Of a stretch of 64,000 nt of DNA, positions 63,733 to 64,000 are shown in pieces. The notes beneath the pieces were generated by a model. That model ran no database searches and was not told the DNA's origin. It saw only the letters and a program-made list of their open reading frames with translations. Every line of letters starts with the position of its first letter. The stretch's first letter is position 1. Source of the stretch: Candidatus Methanophagaceae archaeon (GTDB taxonomy: Archaea > Halobacteriota > Syntropharchaeia > Alkanophagales > Methanospirareceae); NCBI GenBank assembly GCA_003194435.1, contig PQXC01000010.1:1-64000 (forward strand), in the 5' to 3' direction. The translations under genes were made by a program, and so were the position numbers.

Positions 63733-64000
63733 TTAACCTTTAAATGCCCTCAGCCGCTTCACCATCTTCACTGCCGCCTCTACTGCCCTCTTTGCATAAT
63801 CAACACGTTCCTGCGCCTGCAGACGTGTCATTCCCGGTCCTGCTACACCCAGCGCCACCGGCTTATCATACTCCAGTGCGAGGTCCATAATCCTGCGGGT
63901 GAGTTGCGCGGCAATCACCTCGTCGTGCTCGGTCTCTCCTTCTATTACGCAGCCCAGTGTTACCACTGCATCCACATCTTCGCTCCTCAGCAATTCCTTC
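63733..64000 (-). CDS. ribH: 6,7-dimethyl-8-ribityllumazine synthase, C-terminal part; N-terminus beyond the window
   Basis: The frame enters from the right edge. [20 protein letters not shown] holds the active-site histidine and phosphate loop; [25 protein letters not shown] is the C-terminal signature. It makes the direct riboflavin precursor, needed for FAD and, indirectly, F420-era deazaflavin chemistry. The ~88 visible residues look intact. Confidence 0.92.
   Translation of the reverse strand, partial: KELLRSEDVDAVVTLGCVIEGETEHDEVIAAQLTRRIMDLALEYDKPVALGVAGPGMTRLQAQERVDYAKRAVEAAVKMVKRLRAFKG

Overview
The window is archaeal chromosome from a strict anaerobe. Archaeal markers are TBP, a histone fold protein, RadA, archaeal SecY and L15, family B DNA polymerase, V/A-type ATPase subunits, LonB, archaeal S-adenosylmethionine synthetase, archaeal ApgM and a probable archaeosine radical SAM enzyme. 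An F420-dependent methylene-H4MPT dehydrogenase (mtd), MvhD and HdrA homologues, a NifH/BchL-like reductase, ferredoxin-linked oxidoreductases and a tungsten-type aldehyde oxidoreductase point to a methanogen-related or methane/alkane-oxidising member of the Halobacteriota. My guess is the ANME-1/Syntrophoarchaeia side, but no mcr, 16S rRNA or other decisive marker lies in the window. There is no rRNA operon and no CRISPR array. Three tRNA genes are present: Leu-CAG, Ser-GCU and Gln-UUG.

Layout. 1-3.6 kb: end of an SF1 helicase-nuclease, a HExxH protein and a MATE exporter. 3.7-8.6 kb: L15-SecY-archaemetzincin on minus, then TBP-MvhD-HdrA on plus. 8.7-9.9 kb: an exported repeat protein, gene debris and a palindrome-rich promoter zone. 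10-17 kb: central carbon genes (GAPDH, PGK, Mtd, PorA, PorB), then a GMC-type oxidoreductase broken by a 515-bp tandem duplication. 17-22.6 kb: an ABC exporter with its HTH regulator, SAM synthetase, a CNNM-like protein, TyrRS and tRNA-Leu. 22.8-35.4 kb: a 910-aa GltD-like/HdrD-like fusion, PAC2-RqcH, YjbQ, radical SAM, DUF72, AtpF-E-H, RadA, a CBS protein, ApgM and ferredoxin. 35.5-40.1 kb: a branched-chain amino acid-type ABC transporter whose binding-protein gene is inverted and whose livH has lost its start. 40.2-53.1 kb: mostly housekeeping genes. 53.2-64 kb: an accessory-like stretch with an inositol-phosphate enzyme, a lactate/glycolate oxidase pair, an aminotransferase, FrhB-like and AOR genes, two transposase remnants, a MITE-like element and a decayed TPR/protein-kinase gene, ending at tRNA-Gln and ribH.

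How the parts fit. The GAPDH has Thr in place of the NAD-selecting Asp, which suggests NADP use. With PGK, ApgM and PorAB it outlines gluconeogenic flow from acetyl-CoA, and Mtd supplies the C1 link. Electron carriage recurs throughout: MvhD/HdrA, the GltD-HdrD fusion, ferredoxin, GlcD/GlcF, FrhB-like/AOR. The least explained items are the 910-aa fusion, the short HdrA lacking one cysteine motif, the cis-prenyltransferase homologue lacking catalytic motifs, the repeat protein upstream of gap, and C33 in tRNA-Gln.
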